A model generated the notes under the pieces. The model was given only the letters and a program-made list of their open reading frames with translations. It was not told where the DNA came from and did not search any database. From Bradyrhizobium sp. CCBAU 53421 (lineage in GTDB: Bacteria; Pseudomonadota; Alphaproteobacteria; Rhizobiales; Xanthobacteraceae), in contig NZ_CP030047.1 in NCBI RefSeq assembly GCF_015291625.1, positions 4,340,001 through 4,404,000 on the forward strand: 64,000 nucleotides of DNA, written 5' to 3'. The position numbers and the translations under genes are program-made. This document shows positions 50,722-59,693 of the stretch, piece after piece; within the stretch, counting starts at the first letter, position 1; each line of letters begins with the position of its first letter.

Positions 50722-51573
50722 ATGAGATTGATCCTTTTGGGGCCGCCGGGCTCGGGCAAGGGAACCCAGGCGCAGCGGCTGGTGCACCGGCATGGCATCG
50801 TTCAGCTCTCGACCGGCGAGATGCTGCGCGCAGCCGTTGCCGCGGGCACGCCGGTCGGCCTGCAGGCCAAGGAGATCATGGCCAATGGCGGCCTGGTTCC
50901 CGACGAGGTCGTGGTGGGAATCATCGCCGACCGAATCGAGGAACCTGACGCCAAGAAGGGCTTCATCCTCGACGGCTTCCCGCGCACCGTGCCGCAGGCC
51001 GAGGCGCTGGACGACCTGCTCAGGAAAAAGCACCTCAAGCTCGATGCCGTCGTCGAGCTGCGCGTCAACGAGAGTGCACTGCTCGCCCGTGTCGAGAAGC
51101 GCGCCGAGGAGACCCGCGCGCGCGGCGAGGAAGTGCGCCTCGACGACACGCCGGAAGTGCTGACCAAGCGGCTGGCGCAGTACCGTTCGCTGACGGAACC
51201 GCTGATTCACTATTATTCGGAGCGGCGGAAGCTGCTGACGGTCGATGGCATGATGACCATCGAGCACGTCACCCGCGAGATCAACCGGATCCTGACCGCG
51301 CTCGGTGCGCTGGAACCCAAGGATCACGAGGATCACGCGCCCAGGGCGGCCAAAAAGGCCTCCAAGACGGCCAAGAAGGTCGCCACGAGGCCGGCCAAAA
51401 AGGCAGCCAAATCGGCCAAAAAGGCCGCGAAGGCGACTTCCAGGGCCGTGGGTGCCAGGAAGGCTGCGAAAAAGGCGGCCAAGACGAGTGTCCGCACCGC
51501 GAATGCCCGGAAGGGGGCAAAAGCTGCCAAGAAGGCCGCAAAAAAGCTCACGAAAAAGCGAGCTAAACGCTAG
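50722..51573 (+). CDS. adk: Adenylate kinase with a lysine/alanine-rich histone-H1-like C-terminal tail
   Basis: This 283-residue protein interconverts ATP+AMP and 2 ADP. The core is residues 1-198: P-loop GPPGSGKGT at 8-16, LSTGEMLR (AMP site) and [11 protein letters not shown] at 83-93. The LID is short with no zinc cysteines ([20 protein letters not shown]). From about 205 the protein becomes a 79-residue tail of repeated AAKKA/AKK units, with about 24 Lys and 8 Arg, resembling bacterial histone-H1-like proteins. Its place after secY is normal; the tail is not part of typical Adk. The tail is in-frame, and the DNA shows no sign of an error. It may bind nucleic acid or ribosomes (inference). 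Confidence 0.95.
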   Translation: MRLILLGPPGSGKGTQAQRLVHRHGIVQLSTGEMLRAAVAAGTPVGLQAKEIMANGGLVPDEVVVGIIADRIEEPDAKKGFILDGFPRTVPQAEALDDLLRKKHLKLDAVVELRVNESALLARVEKRAEETRARGEEVRLDDTPEVLTKRLAQYRSLTEPLIHYYSERRKLLTVDGMMTIEHVTREINRILTALGALEPKDHEDHAPRAAKKASKTAKKVATRPAKKAAKSAKKAAKATSRAVGARKAAKKAAKTSVRTANARKGAKAAKKAAKKLTKKRAKR

Positions 51574-51579
51574 GAGCGG

Positions 51580-51609
51580 TTGACGAAACCGACATGAATC
51601 CTTTAATAA
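51580..51609 (+). promoter_or_regulatory. Sigma-70-type promoter for rpsM-rpsK-rpoA
   Basis: TTGACG (51580-51585) and TTAATA (51603-51608; 17-base spacing) or TAATAA (18-base spacing) lie just after the adk stop. It indicates a separate start for the alpha operon, with a leader of about 150 bases before rpsM. Confidence 0.65.
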
Positions 51610-51764
51610 GCCCCGCATCCAAGTTGGATAGTTTTATGACGATGCCGGGCCCCGAAGGACATGAGGGGAAGGGCGTCGTGTTCGCGTTTGTGGACACAAG
51701 CCCGCAGAGAGCAAGAACTTGAGAAGCCCGTATCCGTGATGGAGCGGCGACAGGAGAGAAGTCC

Positions 51765-52133
51765 GTGGCCCGTATTGCCGGCGTCAACATTCCTACCAAC
51801 AAGCGCGTCCTGATCGCGCTTCAGTACATCCATGGTATCGGCCAGAAGAACGCGGCCGACATCATCGAGAAGGTCAAGATCCCGCTGGACCGTCGCGTCA
51901 ACCAGTTGACCGACCAGGAGGTCCTGCAGATCCGCGAAGTCATCGACCGCGACTATCTGGTCGAGGGCGATCTCCGTCGCGAGGTCGGCATCAACATCAA
52001 GCGGCTGATGGACCTCGGCTGCTATCGCGGCCTGCGTCATCGCCGCGGTCTGCCGGTGCGCGGCCAGCGCACCCACACCAATGCGCGCACGCGCAAGGGT
52101 CCGGCCAAGGCGATCGCCGGCAAGAAGAAGTAA
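51765..52133 (+). CDS. rpsM: 30S ribosomal protein S13
   Basis: This 122-residue 30S head protein contacts tRNAs and S19. The start codon is GTG ([20 protein letters not shown]). The conserved GYIHGIG-type [12 protein letters not shown] segment and the C-terminal [20 protein letters not shown] are present. First gene of the alpha operon. Confidence 0.98.
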   Translation: MARIAGVNIPTNKRVLIALQYIHGIGQKNAADIIEKVKIPLDRRVNQLTDQEVLQIREVIDRDYLVEGDLRREVGINIKRLMDLGCYRGLRHRRGLPVRGQRTHTNARTRKGPAKAIAGKKK

Positions 52134-52248
52134 GTTTTGCGAATTGCAGGTGGGGGGTAGCGAATCGAAAATTCGCTACTCGCCATTTGCGTTTTGAGGT
52201 GTAGCCGCTGGCACTACGGCGGCGTTGAGATCACAGGAAAGGTTTGAA

Positions 52249-52638
52249 ATGGGCAAGGAAGCCACCCGCGTACGTCGCCGCGAACGCAAGAACATCGCCT
52301 CCGGCATCGCGCACGTGAATTCGTCGTTCAACAACACGACCATCACCATCACCGACGCGCAGGGCAACACCATCGCCTGGTCGTCGGCCGGCACCATGGG
52401 CTTCAAGGGCTCGCGCAAGTCGACCCCCTATGCCGCGCAGGTCGCGGCCGAAGACGTCTCCAAGAAGGCGCAGGAACACGGCATGCGCACGCTGGAGGTT
52501 GAAGTGGCCGGCCCGGGTTCGGGCCGTGAGTCGGCGCTGCGTGCGCTGCAGGCTGCGGGCTTCACCGTCACCTCGATCCGCGACGTGACCACGATCCCGC
52601 ACAATGGCTGCCGTCCGCGCAAGCGTCGGCGCGTTTGA
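52249..52638 (+). CDS. rpsK: 30S ribosomal protein S11
   Basis: This 129-residue platform protein begins [20 protein letters not shown]. The core [20 protein letters not shown] and [20 protein letters not shown] is conserved, and the C-terminus [13 protein letters not shown] is typical. The start at 52249 follows a GGAAAGG ribosome site. It precedes rpoA by 118 bp. Confidence 0.98.
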   Translation: MGKEATRVRRRERKNIASGIAHVNSSFNNTTITITDAQGNTIAWSSAGTMGFKGSRKSTPYAAQVAAEDVSKKAQEHGMRTLEVEVAGPGSGRESALRALQAAGFTVTSIRDVTTIPHNGCRPRKRRRV

Positions 52639-52756
52639 TCTGTAAGTCGCGGGCGGCTTCTGGCCGCCCTGCGATGGTTTTTGGAATTGACCGCGCGGAC
52701 TGTTCCGCGATCTCCAACGCCAGGTTCGGCCATTCGACGGGCCCAACGACTGGCAC

Positions 52757-53788
52757 ATGGGTGAACAAGTGACGATCCAGAAAAATTGGCAAGAACTCAT
52801 TCGACCGAACAAGCTGCAGGTGACGCCGGGCTCGGACGCGAGCCGGTTCGCCACCGTGGTCGCCGAGCCGCTCGAGCGTGGCTTCGGCCAGACGCTCGGC
52901 AACGCGCTGCGCCGCATCCTGCTGTCGTCGCTGCAGGGCGCCGCGGTGCAGTCGGTGCATATCGACGGCGTGCTGCACGAGTTCTCCTCGATCGCCGGTG
53001 TCCGTGAAGACGTCACCGACATCGTGCTCAACATCAAGGACATCTCGATCAAGATGCAGGGCGAAGGCCCGAAGCGCATGGTCGTGAAGAAGCAGGGCCC
53101 GGGCGCCGTCACCGCCGGCGACATCCAGACCGTCGGCGACGTCACCGTGCTCAACCCCGACCTGCAGCTCTGCACGCTGGACGACGGCGCCGAGATTCGC
53201 ATGGAGTTCACGGTCACGACCGGCAAGGGCTACGTCGCCGCGGAGCGCAACCGTCCCGAGGATGCGCCGATCGGCCTGATCCCGGTCGACAGCCTGTTCT
53301 CGCCGGTCCGCAAGGTCTCCTACAAGGTCGAGAACACCCGTGAGGGCCAGATCCTCGACTACGACAAGCTGACCATGACGATCGAGACCAACGGCGCGAT
53401 CACGCCCGAGGACGCGGTGGCCTATGCCGCGCGCATCCTGCAGGATCAGCTCAACGTGTTCGTCAATTTCGAAGAGCCGCGCAAGGAAGTCACGCAGGAG
53501 ATCATCCCGGATCTGGCGTTCAACCCGGCGTTCCTCAAGAAGGTCGACGAGCTCGAGCTGTCGGTGCGTTCGGCAAACTGCCTGAAGAACGACAACATCG
53601 TCTACATCGGCGACCTCGTGCAGAAGTCGGAAGCGGAAATGCTCCGCACCCCGAACTTCGGCCGCAAGTCGCTGAACGAGATCAAGGAAGTGCTGGCCCA
53701 GATGGGTCTGCACCTCGGCATGGAAGTGCCGGGCTGGCCGCCGGAGAACATCGACGAGCTCGCCAAGCGCTTCGAGGATCACTACTGA
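52757..53788 (+). CDS. rpoA: RNA polymerase alpha subunit
   Basis: This 343-residue subunit is the assembly scaffold of RNA polymerase. The N-terminal domain carries [20 protein letters not shown]. The C-terminal DNA/activator-binding domain reads [20 protein letters not shown], with the Arg of the UP-element contact conserved. A strong terminator lies 13 bp after the stop. rpsD does not precede it, as usual in alphaproteobacteria. Confidence 0.99.
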   Translation: MGEQVTIQKNWQELIRPNKLQVTPGSDASRFATVVAEPLERGFGQTLGNALRRILLSSLQGAAVQSVHIDGVLHEFSSIAGVREDVTDIVLNIKDISIKMQGEGPKRMVVKKQGPGAVTAGDIQTVGDVTVLNPDLQLCTLDDGAEIRMEFTVTTGKGYVAAERNRPEDAPIGLIPVDSLFSPVRKVSYKVENTREGQILDYDKLTMTIETNGAITPEDAVAYAARILQDQLNVFVNFEEPRKEVTQEIIPDLAFNPAFLKKVDELELSVRSANCLKNDNIVYIGDLVQKSEAEMLRTPNFGRKSLNEIKEVLAQMGLHLGMEVPGWPPENIDELAKRFEDHY

Positions 53789-53801
53789 TCCGTTTTCACC
53801 G

Positions 53802-53835
53802 TCGTGGCCGGAGAATCTCCGGCCACGATTTTTTT
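53802..53835 (+). terminator. Strong intrinsic terminator after rpoA
   Basis: TCGTGGCCGGAGA (53802-53814) and TCTCCGGCCACGA (53816-53828) are perfect complements, followed by seven T residues. It is the strongest terminator in the window and separates rpoA from rplQ. Confidence 0.93.
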
Positions 53836-53839
53836 GCGG

Positions 53840-53884
53840 CACGATCCCGGAAAAGTGCGCAGCGGTTTTCCGACAAGGATCATG
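53840..53884. repeat. Dispersed repeat with GGAAAA/TTTTCC and GATCATGC
   Basis: CGGAAAA (53848-53854) and TTTTCCG (53866-53872) are inverted, flanked by GATCC/GGATC, and the element ends GGATCATGC. The motif resembles a repeat I recall as abundant in Rhizobiales intergenic regions. It lies in the 206-bp rpoA-rplQ gap. Confidence 0.55.
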
Positions 53885-53897
53885 CCCAAACCAAGTA

Positions 53898-53923
53898 GCA
53901 AAAGCGCGACGTCGCGCTTTTGC
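53898..53923. repeat. 26-bp perfect palindrome upstream of rplQ
   Basis: GCAAAAGCGCGAC (53898-53910) is followed directly by its exact reverse complement (53911-53923). No T-run follows. It may be a repeat end, a protein-binding site or a hairpin in the rplQ leader. Confidence 0.7.
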
Positions 53924-53994
53924 GGGCGAACGCGGGATGCCCACCTGCACTTGTCGCTGAACCACCGCGACAGAATTGAAGAAGGAATAAGTCA

Positions 53995-54411
53995 ATGCGT
54001 CACGGCAAGGTTCATCGGAAGCTCAACCGCACCGCCGAGCACCGGCGTGCGATGTTCGCCAACATGGCGGCCGCGCTGATCAAGCACGAGCAGATCGTCA
54101 CCACGCTGCCGAAGGCCAAGGAGCTGCGGCCGATCGTCGAGAAGCTCGTCACCCTCGGCAAGAAGGGCGGTCTCGCCCTGCGCCGCCAGGCGATCTCGGA
54201 GCTGCGCGACCAGGACCAGGTCAAGAAGCTGTTCGACACGCTGGCGACCCGCTACAAGGACCGCCAGGGCGGCTACACCCGCATCATCAAGGCCGGCTTC
54301 CGCTACGGCGACAACGCGGCGATGGCCGTGATCGAGTTCGTCGACCGCGACGTCGATGCCAAGGGCCAGGACTCCGGTCCGGCCCAGGACAAGGAAGCCG
54401 AGGCGGCGTAA
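53995..54411 (+). CDS. rplQ: 50S ribosomal protein L17
   Basis: This 138-residue exit-tunnel-side protein begins [20 protein letters not shown], with [20 protein letters not shown]. The last 20 residues form an acidic tail common in this group. It normally shares an operon with rpoA; here a terminator, a repeat and a palindrome lie between, so it needs its own promoter or antitermination. A UUCG-loop terminator follows. Confidence 0.98.
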   Translation: MRHGKVHRKLNRTAEHRRAMFANMAAALIKHEQIVTTLPKAKELRPIVEKLVTLGKKGGLALRRQAISELRDQDQVKKLFDTLATRYKDRQGGYTRIIKAGFRYGDNAAMAVIEFVDRDVDAKGQDSGPAQDKEAEAA

Positions 54412-54439
54412 GCTGCTCTTGAGCGAGAGTTTTTGAAAG

Positions 54440-54467
54440 CGGCGCCTTCGGGCGCCGTTTTTGTTTT
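54440..54467 (+). terminator. Intrinsic terminator after rplQ
   Basis: CGGCGCC-TTCG-GGCGCCG (54440-54457) is followed by TTTTTGTTTT. It ends the ribosomal-protein region. Confidence 0.93.
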
Positions 54468-54546
54468 GCGTATCTGCCGTGCCGTGGTTGCGGCCGCGCT
54501 ATAAAGCCCAAATATCTCCTGCGAACCCGACAGGAGAAGACCTCTT

Positions 54547-55341
54547 ATGAAAATCGACCTTTCCGGAAAAACTGCGCTCGTGACCGGTTCGACGGCGGGC
54601 ATCGGCAACGCCATTGCGAAGGGGCTGGCCGAGACCGGCGCCGATGTCGTCATCAACGGCCGCAGCCAGGCCAAGGTCGATGCGGCGGTTGCCGCGATCG
54701 CCAAGGCGGTGCCGGGTGCCAAGGTCCGCGGCATCGCGGCCGACGTCTCGACCGCGGCCGGCTGCAAGGCGTTGCTGGCGGCGCTGCCGGAGGTCGACAT
54801 CCTCGTCAACAATGCCGGCATCTTCGAGCCGAAGGGCTTCTTCGACATTCCCGACGAAGACTGGAGCCGTTTCTTCGAGGTCAACGTGATGTCGGGCGTG
54901 CGGCTGTCGCGCGGCTACATGCAGGGCATGCTGAAGCGCAACTGGGGCCGCATCGTCTTCATCTCCTCGGAATCCGGCCTCAACATCCCGACCGAGATGA
55001 TCCACTACGGCATGACCAAGACTGCGCAGCTTGCGATCGCGCGCGGCCTCGCGGAGCTGACCAAGGGCACCGCCGTGACCGTCAACTCCGTGCTGCCCGG
55101 ACCGACGATGTCCGAGGGCGTCGAGACCTTCGTCAAGGATCTCGCCAAGCAGAACGGCCAGTCGGTCGAGGAGGCGGCCGCCAACTTCGTCAAGCAGCAC
55201 CGCCCGACCTCGCTGTTGCAGCGCTTTGCCAGCACCGAGGAGATCGCCAACCTCGTGGTCTATGTCTGCTCCAAGCAGGCCTCGGCGACCAATGGCGCCG
55301 CACTGCGCGCCGAAGGTGGCATCGTCAATACGATCGCGTGA
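54547..55341 (+). CDS. SDR-family oxidoreductase
   Basis: This 264-residue short-chain dehydrogenase has TGSTAGIG at 13-20, NNAG at 88-91 and the catalytic Ser140/141, Tyr154 and Lys158 (YGMTK). The VNSVLPGPTMSEGVETF substrate loop is typical. It probably acts on a small keto or hydroxy compound; substrate not clear. The ATG follows CAGGAGA. The small DUF1330 gene starts 6 bp after its stop and is likely co-transcribed. Confidence 0.88.
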   Translation: MKIDLSGKTALVTGSTAGIGNAIAKGLAETGADVVINGRSQAKVDAAVAAIAKAVPGAKVRGIAADVSTAAGCKALLAALPEVDILVNNAGIFEPKGFFDIPDEDWSRFFEVNVMSGVRLSRGYMQGMLKRNWGRIVFISSESGLNIPTEMIHYGMTKTAQLAIARGLAELTKGTAVTVNSVLPGPTMSEGVETFVKDLAKQNGQSVEEAAANFVKQHRPTSLLQRFASTEEIANLVVYVCSKQASATNGAALRAEGGIVNTIA

Positions 55342-55347
55342 GGCCGC

Positions 55348-55644
55348 ATGCCGGCCTATGTGATCTCGGAGGTCGAGATGCGGAATGCTGCCGCGTTCGA
55401 GGCCTATCGCACGCTGGCGGCGAAGACCATCGAGCAATATGGCGGACGCTACGTCGTGCGCGGCGGTGCGGCTGAAGTGGTGGAGGGCGGTCCAGCGCCG
55501 AACGCCATTGTCATCGTCGAGTTTCCGACGATGACGCGTCTGCGCGAGTGGTACGCGTCGCCGGAATACGCCGAGGCACTGATGCATCGGCGCACCGCGC
55601 TGGAGCGGCGGTTGTTGTTCGTCGAGGGCGTGCCGCCAAGCTAG
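55348..55644 (+). CDS. DUF1330 protein
   Basis: This 98-residue protein has the DUF1330/dimeric alpha-beta barrel pattern: AYVISEVEM early, then YGGRYVVRGG and a central IVIVEFPTMTRLREWYASPE. Its function is not established. It lies 6 bp after the SDR gene and is presumably co-transcribed with it. Its stop overlaps by four bases the end of the convergent gene at 55641. Confidence 0.85.
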   Translation: MPAYVISEVEMRNAAAFEAYRTLAAKTIEQYGGRYVVRGGAAEVVEGGPAPNAIVIVEFPTMTRLREWYASPEYAEALMHRRTALERRLLFVEGVPPS

Positions 55645-56768
55645 CCCTTGGCACCATCCAGAAACTCGCTGAACCCTGCCGGACGGTAGGGGCCGAAGCA
55701 GATCTGCTCCAGCACGCCGATTCCGGTCTGGCTGCCCTGGCGGGCGCGCACCACCTGTTGCACGTGCACGTTCTCACGGGCAAGCGGATCGAGCGTCAAG
55801 GGATCGAACGACTCGCCGCCGATCTCGAGCTCGCCCTTCCACATGCCCTGGCCCCATTGCGGATGACCGTAGCCGAGGCCCTTCATCTGGAATTTCAGGA
55901 TCGGATCGAGCGCGATGGTCGAGGTATGACCGTCGATGTCGACCAGGTCGATTTCAGCCGATTGCGCGAGCCGCGTGTTCGGCACGTATTTGACGCGGTG
56001 CCGCGCGGTCGCCATGCGGCGGTCGAGGCCGTCGACGACGCCGGGAATCTCGGCCTCGCTGCGGTAGAGCGGCGCAATGATGCCTTCGCGGACCAGCGCC
56101 TCGCCCTGCGTCCCGTCGAAGAAGATGGCGTGCGAGATGTGGTCGTCCCAGACCAGCGGCGCCCAGAGGAAGAACACGCTCGGCGGCGGCATCGGCGCGC
56201 CCCCGATATCGCGTTCGCCGACGTTGCGCACGCCCCAGGAGCGATCCTTGGTGCCGTAGCACGTGCGATCGTCGACCTTGATCCCGCCGTCGGGGTGGTG
56301 CACGACCCCGCTCCAGCGGCCGAACTGGTCGAACCGGGTCGAATCCATCGCGCGGCGGTCGCCCGACCAGAGCGTCTGGCGGGCTTCCTGGATCGCTGCC
56401 GTGCGCGCGGAGAAGGTCAGGTCGCAGGCAAGGCCGGTGGCGTTGTCGTCGAGCACGACGCGGGTCCGCAGCATCGGTTCGAGCACCTCGAGCCGGAACG
56501 GACCGACCTGCATCTCGGTGCGCTCGATCGGCGCGCGCCGCGAACCGTAGAAGCAGTGCTGCCGTCCGCCGCGCTCCACCACGCTGAAGGCGCAATCGAG
56601 GATCTTGCGATGCGGGTAGATCGCAATGCCGATGCCGAAATAATACCCACCGTCGGCGGTGTAGCCATTGAACCAGGTCCGATCATAGACGTTGCGGTCG
56701 CTGGTCGAGGGAACCGCGATCGGCTCGGGCGTCTGGTGGATGGGGAAGTCGTCCAGTTTGTTGAGCAC
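55641..56768 (-). CDS. Conserved protein with AttH/CrtC-like (lipocalin-type) domain
   Basis: This 375-residue protein starts at a GTG (56768) six bases after AAAGGGA, just downstream of the kinase-like gene. The RDRSWGVR-like segment (KDRSWGVRNVG) and beta-rich layout resemble AttH/hydroxyneurosporene-synthase-like proteins of the DUF7064/7065 group. Function is unknown. The pairing with an APH-type protein, only 17 bp apart, recurs in other bacteria as I recall, and suggests a common pathway. No signal peptide is visible. The family assignment is moderate. Confidence 0.6.
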   Translation of the reverse strand: MLNKLDDFPIHQTPEPIAVPSTSDRNVYDRTWFNGYTADGGYYFGIGIAIYPHRKILDCAFSVVERGGRQHCFYGSRRAPIERTEMQVGPFRLEVLEPMLRTRVVLDDNATGLACDLTFSARTAAIQEARQTLWSGDRRAMDSTRFDQFGRWSGVVHHPDGGIKVDDRTCYGTKDRSWGVRNVGERDIGGAPMPPPSVFFLWAPLVWDDHISHAIFFDGTQGEALVREGIIAPLYRSEAEIPGVVDGLDRRMATARHRVKYVPNTRLAQSAEIDLVDIDGHTSTIALDPILKFQMKGLGYGHPQWGQGMWKGELEIGGESFDPLTLDPLARENVHVQQVVRARQGSQTGIGVLEQICFGPYRPAGFSEFLDGAKG

Positions 56769-56785
56769 GCCGATCCCTTTCGATA

Positions 56786-57865
56786 TTAGCCCCGCCAATA
56801 TGAAAAACTGTCGTGGTCCAGGGCTTGCGCGCAGGCGCCGCGGGTCATCTTCAGGAACAGTGCGTCGCCGCGCTCGGAGCGCTGCACGCTGAGGGCGGAG
56901 ACGACGCCCATCATGATGCCATGCAGCGTGTAGCGCCGGTAATCCCGCCAGCACTGATCCCAGCCATAGTCCCGCACGCCGCGGCGGATCAGCTCGGAAT
57001 GATAGAACCGCACCAGATCGGCTTCATGAAGCCGCCGTTCGGACGGATCGATCCCGGCCGACAGGAAATACGCCACGTCGACGATGCCTGGCCCCACCGT
57101 CAGCGTCTGCCAGTCGAGCGTCGCCATTGGACTTGTGTTGCCGCGTACCTCGAACAGCATGTTGTCGAGCCGGAAATCCGCATGCTGCAACGTTCGCGGC
57201 GTCGATCGATCGGACTGGTAGCGCGGGATCGCGTCCGGAAGCCGGTCGATCAGGTCGAGGAATTCCGGCTCGATCACACCGTGATATCGCTCCTTGTAGT
57301 GACCGATAATGGCGGGCAGCACCGCGCGCAGGTCCCTGCGCCGGCTTGCGGCTACCGTGAAGCATTGCACGGCGTCGAGCGTCGGGTCGTTCCACCGGGG
57401 CGCATGCAACGCGGCGGCCTCACGCATCGCGGTCAGGCAGTCGGGAATCGCGCATCCGGCGAGCTGGTCGCCCGGGCGAGCGGGCGCGAGGTCTTCCAGG
57501 ATGAGCGTGAAGTCGTCGGTGGCCGGATCGATCTCGGCGAGGATAGGCCGCGGGGTGTGAATGTCGACCGTGGCGGCCAGCTCGCGATAGAAGGCGACCT
57601 CGCGGACGTAAAGCGTGTGCGCGGAACCGGAACGGCGGCTGTCGGCATCCGTGGCCGGGAATTTGCCGACGACGCTTGCGGGCGCGTTCAGCTCATCGCC
57701 GTCATAGGTCAGGTGAAATCGGTAGCTGTCGGCGACGAGGCCATTGCCGACCGCCTTGCAGACGAGATCGACGATCCTGACCTGGTCGATCACGCCGGCT
57801 GCGCGCAGCGCCCGCGTCATCCACTCCGGATCGATCCGCGACGGATCGGCCGTGAGCAAACTCAT
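56786..57865 (-). CDS. APH-type phosphotransferase (kinase-like), second copy
   Basis: This 359-residue protein of the same broad fold as the one at 1814 has its catalytic loop at LQHADFRLDN (226-235; HAD instead of HGD) and metal motif TLDWQ (249-253). A lysine in VVGKFP (about 68) may bind ATP. The ATG at 57865 follows GGGAGG; earlier ATGs have no such site. It precedes the AttH-like gene on the same strand and likely shares its mRNA. Its substrate is unknown; antibiotic resistance is not indicated. Confidence 0.82.
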   Translation of the reverse strand: MSLLTADPSRIDPEWMTRALRAAGVIDQVRIVDLVCKAVGNGLVADSYRFHLTYDGDELNAPASVVGKFPATDADSRRSGSAHTLYVREVAFYRELAATVDIHTPRPILAEIDPATDDFTLILEDLAPARPGDQLAGCAIPDCLTAMREAAALHAPRWNDPTLDAVQCFTVAASRRRDLRAVLPAIIGHYKERYHGVIEPEFLDLIDRLPDAIPRYQSDRSTPRTLQHADFRLDNMLFEVRGNTSPMATLDWQTLTVGPGIVDVAYFLSAGIDPSERRLHEADLVRFYHSELIRRGVRDYGWDQCWRDYRRYTLHGIMMGVVSALSVQRSERGDALFLKMTRGACAQALDHDSFSYWRG

Positions 57866-58025
57866 CGGTTTCCTCCCATCCCCGTGCGCCACCACCGTTC
57901 CGGCCGGGTCTTGCACGGCTGGATTGAGGACGGGGTGATCGTTGCGCAAATCATACAGGCGCTAGCGGCTTTGGCAAAAGCCACCAGCCGGCCCGTGGGG
58001 ATATCTCGGGAATTGCGTGGTCGCG

Positions 58026-58100
58026 TAGGGCGGGTTAGCGTCGGCGTAACCCGCCGCTTCTGGTGGGATGGTGGATTACGCCTCCGGCTAATCCACCCTA
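58026..58100. repeat. Dispersed palindromic repeat, TAGGGCGG...CACCCTA type (copy 2)
   Basis: It starts TAGGGCGGGTTAGCGTCGGC and ends GGCTAATCCACCCTA. The design matches the element at 4151-4232: inverted ends, GTAACCCGCC and GGATTACGCC inside. The gap between 57866 and 58111 holds nothing else recognisable. Confidence 0.75.
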
Positions 58101-58111
58101 CGCATTTGTGC

Positions 58112-59125
58112 CTACCAGCCTTCCAGCACGATCTTGCCGCGCGACTTGCCGCTTTCCAGCAGCGCGTGCGCGCGTTTGAGATTGGCGGCGTTGATGGTGC
58201 CGAAGGTCTGGTCGAGGGTGGTGCGCAGCACGCCCTTGTCGATCAGGTCGGCAACGTCGTTGAGCAGATGATGCTGCGCGATCATGTCAGGGGTCTGGAA
58301 CGACGAGCGCGTGAACATCGATTCCCAATGCACCGACACCGCCTTGCCCTTGAACACGGCGACGTTGAATTCGGCGGGATCGTCGATCAGGCCGAACTTC
58401 CCCTGCGGCGCGATGAAATCGGCGATCGACTTGTAGTGCTGGTCGGTGAAGGTGAGGCTGGCGACGAGGCCGATCGGCGGCAACTTCAGTTTCTCGATCT
58501 GCTCCTTCATCGGCTGCGAGTGATCGATCACCGCGTGCGCACCGAGATCGAGGCACCACTTCTGAGATTCCGGCCGCGTCGCAGTCGCGACCACCGTCAG
58601 CCCGGTGAGGCGGCGCGCCAGCTGGATCAGGATCGAGCCGACGCCGCCGGCGCCGCCGGTGATCAGCAGCGTGCGCGGATCGAGGCTCTTGCCCGGCACC
58701 GCGCCGAGCCGGTCGAACAGCAGCTCCCAGGCGGTGATCGAGGTCAGGGGCAGGGCGGCGGCCTGCGCGAAGGACAGCGACGCCGGCTTGTTGCCGACGA
58801 TGCGCTCATCGACCAGATGAAATTCCGAGTTGGTGCCCTGGCGCAGGATCGAGCCTGCGTAGAACACCTCGTCGCCGGGCTTGAACAGGGAAACGTCGGG
58901 CCCGACGGCATCGACCACGCCGGCCGCATCGAAGCCGAGGATCTTGTAGCCGCCGTCGGTCGGCGCTGCGCGCTTGCGCACCTTGTAGTCCACCGGGTTG
59001 GCCGAGATGGCCTTCACCGCGACGCGGATGTCGCGCCCCTTGGGTTCGGGCTTGGCGATCTCGAAATCGACGAGCGAATCCGCCGCCTCGATGGGCAGCG
59101 ATTTTTGGTATCCGACGGCCTTCAT
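58112..59125 (-). CDS. Zinc-type/quinone oxidoreductase-like alcohol dehydrogenase
   Basis: This 337-residue MDR-superfamily enzyme has the N-terminal SANPVDYKVRKR segment typical of quinone oxidoreductases. It lacks the catalytic-zinc cysteines, so it is probably zinc-independent. The NADPH site reads LLITGGAGGVGSILIQLARR (about 153-172). It likely reduces quinones or enals in the cytoplasm. It is divergent from an HxlR regulator that is known elsewhere to control such genes. Confidence 0.88.
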   Translation of the reverse strand: MKAVGYQKSLPIEAADSLVDFEIAKPEPKGRDIRVAVKAISANPVDYKVRKRAAPTDGGYKILGFDAAGVVDAVGPDVSLFKPGDEVFYAGSILRQGTNSEFHLVDERIVGNKPASLSFAQAAALPLTSITAWELLFDRLGAVPGKSLDPRTLLITGGAGGVGSILIQLARRLTGLTVVATATRPESQKWCLDLGAHAVIDHSQPMKEQIEKLKLPPIGLVASLTFTDQHYKSIADFIAPQGKFGLIDDPAEFNVAVFKGKAVSVHWESMFTRSSFQTPDMIAQHHLLNDVADLIDKGVLRTTLDQTFGTINAANLKRAHALLESGKSRGKIVLEGW

Positions 59126-59201
59126 GCCTGGTCTCCGTGATGGGCGATTGCCTGCCGTGTTACCTGTCGCGCTGGCGTCCTTTTGGCAAGTACTGTAAAA
59201 T

Positions 59202-59218
59202 CAGGGAACTAGTCCCTG
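59202..59218. promoter_or_regulatory. Candidate HxlR operator
   Basis: CAGGGA-ACTAG-TCCCTG is an inverted repeat with 6-base arms in the 118-bp gap between the dehydrogenase and the HxlR gene. AGTACT-like and TATACT sequences flank it. Position suits control of both genes. Confidence 0.5.
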
Positions 59219-59243
59219 TTTGTATACTATTGGGAAATATCCG

Positions 59244-59621
59244 ATGAAACGGAAGAATTTTGCGCGCCGGCCGGGTTGCGCGGTCGAGGCCGCGCTCGAC
59301 CTGATCGACGGCAAATGGAAGGGCGTGATCCTGTATCATTTGCAGGCCGGCACCCAGCGCTTCGGCGAGTTGCGGCGGCGGATGCCCGGCATCACCCAGC
59401 GCATGCTGACCAAGCAGCTCCGGGCGCTGGAGGACGACGGCCTTGTGATCCGCAAGGTCTACGCCGAGGTGCCGCCGCGGGTCGAATATACGCTCTCCGA
59501 ACTCGGCGAGAGCCTGCGTCCGGTGATCGATATTCTGAAAGCCTGGGGCGAGGGCCATCAGGAACGGCTGTCCTGCGCGCCGGCACCCGAGGTCGTCGTG
59601 AAGAAGAAGCGCGCGGCCTGA
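59244..59621 (+). CDS. HxlR-family transcriptional regulator
   Basis: This 125-residue winged-helix protein begins MKRKNFARRPGCAVEAALDL. The family signature is CxVEAALDLIDGKWKGVILY (Cys14), followed by RFGELRRRMPGITQRMLTKQ and LRALEDDGLVIRKVYAEVPP. The lone N-terminal Cys is where related YodB/QorR proteins sense quinones or electrophiles (known for family). It is divergent from the quinone oxidoreductase-like gene, a classic pairing. Confidence 0.92.
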   Translation: MKRKNFARRPGCAVEAALDLIDGKWKGVILYHLQAGTQRFGELRRRMPGITQRMLTKQLRALEDDGLVIRKVYAEVPPRVEYTLSELGESLRPVIDILKAWGEGHQERLSCAPAPEVVVKKKRAA

Positions 59622-59635
59622 CAATCTGCAGTGGA

Positions 59636-59667
59636 GAAGGCCGGGAGCGTTGTCGCTTCCGGCCTTC
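59636..59667. terminator. Hairpin between convergent HxlR and porin genes
   Basis: GAAGGCCGG (59636-59644) and CCGGCCTTC (59659-59667), with an inner AGCG-TTGT-CGCT, form a long stem between two converging genes. Probable bidirectional terminator; T-runs are weak. Confidence 0.65.
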
Positions 59668-59693
59668 CATCGTTGACGACAGTTCAGATCGCC

